From the NCBI RefSeq assembly GCF_021130785.1, contig NC_060213.1, positions 62,590,001 to 62,654,000 on the forward strand: 64,000 bases of DNA, read 5' to 3'. The DNA is from Homalodisca vitripennis (taxonomy: Eukaryota > Arthropoda > Insecta > Hemiptera > Cicadellidae). The notes under the pieces were generated by a model that saw only the letters and a program-made list of their open reading frames with translations, was not told where the DNA came from and did not search any database. The position numbers were made by a program, and so were the translations under genes. Of this stretch, positions 60,130 to 64,000 are shown one piece after another. Numbering within the stretch: the stretch's first letter is position 1; each line of letters begins with the position of its first letter.

Positions 60130-61425
60130 TACCCCATTTGCAGGATAATTGGGGATTCATTTATTTAGGTTTACTTATCTACAGTTTGTTTATATTTCAC
60201 AAAAAATTGTTTCTTCTAGTATTCTCTTTTCCAGATAATAAAAAGTAAGGAAATAAATATTAAGATTCCAATAAAAATTAAGAATTAAAAATTGTACGTC
60301 CCAAATTAACGAACATTTAAAGAGGATTAGTTATATACCATACGGATCAATACAATCGGGGGGTTGACCACGTTTACAAACGTCCCGGCCGCGATTCCTT
60401 AGGGAAGGAAGGGGAAATAGGGGTCGGCGGTATGCCAGCTGATAGCTCAGGGTCAGGTTCAACCCGTTCCCATGGGATTCGGGGTTGGGGTGGTGTTCCC
60501 CGAGAGACGAAATGCAAAGCCCTCCTCTATAACAAAGGGGTTGATTTGATTTTCTCTGCGATCATGGAGTGGTACGAAGGTTTTACGCGTAAGTTTCTTT
60601 TAAAATGGGTAATGTTATTTTTGATGTATTCAAACATTTTAGTGTGCATTCTTATAACAATTCTAATATTTTGATATTAAAGTAAAAAAAACGATCGACC
60701 ATTAAGTGATACACGATTCGATATCGAAAGGCATAAACTAAACACTGGGTGGATCGTTGTTGTTCGTTTTTAAGGTGGGAACTTCAAAAACCCAGTCAAA
60801 GTCGAGTCGTAATCAGGCGTTTACACACTACCGGCAAAGTAAAAAAAATGTTTGAATACCTTAGGAAATGTAGCGCAATATTAGATGAAGGAATCGGTAT
60901 AATCTCCATGTTCTTTTCTAAAAATGTCGATACGAATCATATTCGAGGTGATGTGATCCATTGCCACTTTAGTTTTAAATTAAACCCTGATTGATTCGAA
61001 TTTTCTCAATGACATCCAAATATTAACTGACGAAAGGTTAAATCGACAATGCCAACAAAACACAAAACAACTCCACTTGGTAAAACTAACAAGCATGCGT
61101 TATAATAACCACAACATTTCAAAACGAAATTCGTATATTGTTCCAATTCCGGTTCGCCCCAGGGGCTCGTAGGGAACTGTTTTAATGGTCGGTGATGAAT
61201 TTATTTTGACAGGAGCAATTCAACCATTGCCACTGCTGGCCACCACAGGCCGCTCGACCACAGCCCTCATTTTCCACTGCTGCCACCACCGCGCGAGTAA
61301 ACGAGTTGTATGATTAAAACAAAACGTATATCCGTTTGTACGAAAATTTGGGAGTAAATAGTGACACAAAGTTGAAATTAGCCTTTAACAAGCTTGTTGG
61401 ATTGTTGGAGGGATCTACAAGCAGT
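60130..61425. other. Mixed intronic sequence, no gene seen
   Basis: Short frames at 60432-60674 and 60749-60994 show no signatures. A tRNA-like string (TAGCTCAGG...GGTTCAACCC) at about 60444-60466 is too compact to be a tRNA. Confidence 0.35.
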
Positions 61426-61426
61426 A

Positions 61427-61669
61427 GCGTATATAGAAAAATATTTCGTTGGGGGGAGGGGTTGGCTGACACACTAGGTGGTGTAGGAGTTATAAAATAC
61501 CCCCCAAAAATAGGGGCTTTGTAATTTTCCCCAAGAATTTTTTTGTAATTTACGTCCTAATAAATGTGTTCTATCCTAAAAAATTTCTGAGTTCGATATT
61601 AATATTTGTATGCAAAATATTGTGGTGGGGGGGGGGTTTAGCCCCCCCTCTTATATACGCCCAGGGTCA
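61427..61669. mobile_element. MITE-like element with short inverted ends
   Basis: The left end TAGCGTATATAGAAAAATA with a nearby GGGGGGAGGGG faces the right end CCCCCCCTCTTATATACGCCC, giving a shared 9-base GCGTATATA inverted terminus followed by G/C runs. The interior is AT-rich and non-coding. Related right-end sequences appear at 53638-53669, and similar GATACACCCCTGG strings at 46574 and 47044. No clear target-site duplication. Confidence 0.4.
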
Positions 61670-62859
61670 GTCTGAAGAAAGTACTGTATGTCTGTTGTCA
61701 GGTTGTAGGGAGCTTAAACAAGAGTTTTCAATGTATTAGTCGGTTCAATCATTAGATGTCAGATAGGGTAAATGGAGATTTTTATTTGTTTTTTAACACA
61801 GTTAAAATTAAAAAACATCTCTTAATACTATATGCACTAAGTGTTAAGTTTGTTGTTCGAATCGATACAAAACTAATATGTCTTAGCTCCTTCATATTTT
61901 TTTAATGTGTTATATTAATAAATATATGTATATTCCGTGTTGATTGTGGCCTCACATTTCTAATCAGATCGGGAACTGAGAGCCAATTTTTATTGATGAT
62001 CCTATGATCATCCCAGTTTTTCGTGAATTTTTGATGGGGGTCAAAATGAGAGAGTATCGAAATGGTTAAAAGTATAAAATAATAAATTAACAACCATGTA
62101 TTTTTATTTTGACCATCTTATACCAACTTTAAGCGAAGTAAATTACCTTCAACCAACGAGATAATGGCAGATGATTTAGCTGAAGACGTTCAGTCTATTG
62201 TTTTAATGAAGCCGATAAACTATTAGGCCTATGTATGGTGTCGGATACTTAATTATAGTGTAACTTATGAAACGTTTAGTCTTTGACAGCACGTCATGCG
62301 TATGTTGAAATTTCTTCTCAATTTCAATGTATTTATTGATGCAAAAAGTACTTGTGATAGTGGATTTTTATAACAAAACCGATTCTAGTAAAATCGAGTG
62401 AGACGAGTGAATCAGTGTTATCATGGAAACATCAAATATTTGCGAAACAACAGAGCCATTGATATTTCTGTCGCGTAACGAGATTTAAACTAGAACGGAC
62501 AACAGTTTTGTACACATAATATTCAAACTGTGAACAATCACAATGCAGCTCAGTTATATAGCGCGGCCGCGATAAAACCCGAGCGTTGTCCGTCTCTCTA
62601 TAAAGCACTTGTTTGTTTTATTCCGTAGTAATGGGTAAACAAGGGATTAGAGTCTGCAAACGGGCGCTCTATACAGTTGTAAAAACGAACAATAGAGTTT
62701 TGTGCGGGATTAACAGGCTATTGGCCTAAATTGAAGCATTAGTAGATTTATCGGTTTATTGTCGGTTATAGAAGTAGGCTGTGTCGGATAACAGCGAATA
62801 AAACTCGCTGTTGGTGCAAGTGCAGAAGTAAATCAGCCAGAAATGACAAACCGGACGTT
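61670..62859. other. AT-rich intronic sequence
   Basis: No gene or structured RNA recognised before the satellite array that starts at 62860. Confidence 0.4.
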
Positions 62860-63571
62860 CGTCACCTGGCCGTGTATGAATTATTACAAAGTCTGTTTTG
62901 TATAACGAAACTTGCCGCGTTTATTGGTGTTCACGGTGTTGTGTCACGTTTGTTTGGCAGTATATAGCAAATAGTTCGTCACCTGGCCGTGTATGAATTA
63001 CAAACAACTGTCTGTTTTGTATAACGAAACTTGCCGCGTTTATTGGTGTTCACGGTGTTGTGTCACGTTTGTTTGGCAGTATATAGCAAATAGTTCGTCA
63101 CCTGGCCGTGTATGAATTACAAACAACTGTCTGTTTTGTATAACGAAACTTGCCGCGTTTATTGGTGTTCACGGTGTTGTGTCACGTTTGTTTGGCAGTA
63201 TATAGCAAATAGTTCGTCACCTGGCCGTGTATGAATTACAAACAACTGTCTGTTTTGTATAACGAAACTTGCCGCGTTTATTGGTGTTCACGGTGTTGTG
63301 TCACGTTTGTTTGGCAGTATATAGCAAATAGTTCGTCACCTGGCCGTGTATGAATTACAAACAACTGTCTGTTTTGTATAACGAAACTTGCCGCGTTTAT
63401 TGGTGTTCACGGTGTTGTGTCACGTTTGTTTGGCAGTATATAGCAAATAGTTCGTCACCTGGCCGTGTATGAATTACAAACAACTGTCTGTTTTGTATAA
63501 CGAAACTTGCCGCGTTTATTGGTGTTCACGGTGTTGTGTCACGTTTGTTTGGCATTATATTGCAAATAGTT
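62860..63571. repeat. Satellite array, six units of ~119 bp, nearly identical
   Basis: Unit starts (CGTCACCTGGCCGTGTATG) are at 62860, 62977, 63096, 63215, 63334 and 63453; the next start at about 63572 is already degenerate. Period is exactly 119 for the last five units and 117 for the first. The second to fifth units appear identical; the last carries changes near its end (GGCATTATATTGC for GGCAGTATATAGC). The homogeneity implies recent amplification or ongoing conversion. Confidence 0.97.
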
Positions 63572-64000
63572 TGTCACGCGCCGGTTGCCTAATATAATAC
63601 AGCGCACGGAACGTTAATTATAATAAACGTTCTCTACTGGGAATGCGAGTGTGTCGCTTACTCATAAACTGATTGTAATATGCTATGGTTTCTGCACGGA
63701 TAGATACGATTGTAAATTATATTATTCGGATTGTTACGTTTCGTTGCGTTTTAGGTTAGATTCCTAGAAAGGACAGTAATGTGTAAAATAAATTACACTC
63801 AGTAGCTTGATAAAACTGATAGAGAAGTTTTAGGTCGGATTGGAGTTTAATGTTTACGATCTAAAATCAGCTCACTGACATCCTGCAGTCCAGTCATAAT
63901 ATTGCATAATGAATTATAATAATTATGGTATTGAATTTATATTCCTATAATATTTAGTTTTACGTAGGAATTTGTACTTATTCTCGCTGTGCGTTGTACG
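63572..64000. other. AT-rich sequence to window end
   Basis: Nothing recognised. The next groucho exon was not found. Confidence 0.4.

Larger units (their letters stand above)
42712..64000 (+). other. gro: Downstream groucho intron, reaching the end of the window
   Basis: The next expected exon (a TEIAKRLN-type sequence) was not found, so the intron is at least 21.3 kb. It contains GC-rich blocks at about 43210-43700, 44640-45030, 46370-46560, 48370-48890, 49330-49760, 51640-52270, 53630-54020, 54930-55310, 57640-58000, 58430-58980 and 59690-60130, separated by AT-rich DNA. Repeats and motif clusters are listed separately. No independent gene is supported. Confidence 0.6.

Noticed and set aside
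60444..60466. tRNA-like string TAGCTCAGG with GGTTCAACCC
   Set aside because: The two boxes are adjacent, leaving no room for an anticodon arm.
1..64000. CRISPR arrays, operons, bacterial promoters
   Set aside because: The tandem arrays have no repeat-spacer alternation, and the spliced groucho exons show that the DNA is eukaryotic.

Overview
The window is a piece of an arthropod genome, most likely an insect. It is AT-rich, almost wholly non-coding, and holds one recognisable gene: an internal, 5'-proximal part of groucho (gro, the TLE family of co-repressors) on the + strand. The evidence is four short exons with canonical splice sites whose peptides match the Groucho/TLE N-terminal Q (tetramerisation) domain. 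They read [11 protein letters not shown]..., an [10 protein letters not shown] helix, two alternative versions of the (L)K-x-E-x-EK...RHYVM helix, and YYEMSYGLNVEMHKQ. The valine in GLNVEM is the arthropod form; vertebrate TLEs have isoleucine there. The start-codon exon and the exons after HKQ were not found and probably lie outside the window. No other intact protein gene is supported, and no open frame exceeds about 126 codons.

Layout: 1-19.5 kb is the upstream intron or 5' flank. It holds a 35-bp minisatellite (1.5-2.3 kb), a 7-copy 110-119-bp tandem array (5.4-6.15 kb), two dead non-LTR reverse-transcriptase fragments (6.8 and 8.7 kb), tRNA-derived elements, and three copies of an unnamed ~220-bp dispersed repeat. 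Between 19.5 and 24.2 kb is the exon cluster: a 98-nt exon, a ~0.2-kb inverted repeat with a 1.1-kb spacer, a tandem array containing two ruined and one intact copy of a 64-nt exon, and then a second intact, diverged 64-nt exon. An 18.4-kb intron follows, with several GC-rich blocks in AT-rich sequence, a ~280-bp block duplicated 2.3 kb apart and a fresh 217-bp tandem duplication. The 45-nt exon at 42,667 is next. From 42.7 to 64 kb is the next intron, with more GC-rich blocks, a cluster of Grainyhead-type AACCGG motifs at 58.4-58.8 kb and a near-perfect 6-copy 119-bp satellite at 62.9-63.6 kb.

The main result is a predicted pair of mutually exclusive exons in groucho (23,041-23,104 and 24,168-24,231). 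Both are 64 nt with identical phases and good splice sites. They are 15/21 identical in peptide but only 42/64 identical in DNA, and most codon differences are silent, so both appear to be under purifying selection. Skipping both, or joining the two, breaks the reading frame. Just upstream the same exon was duplicated again and decayed, and there the intronic flanks are better preserved than the exon itself. Splicing use needs RNA data. The structure is read directly from the sequence.
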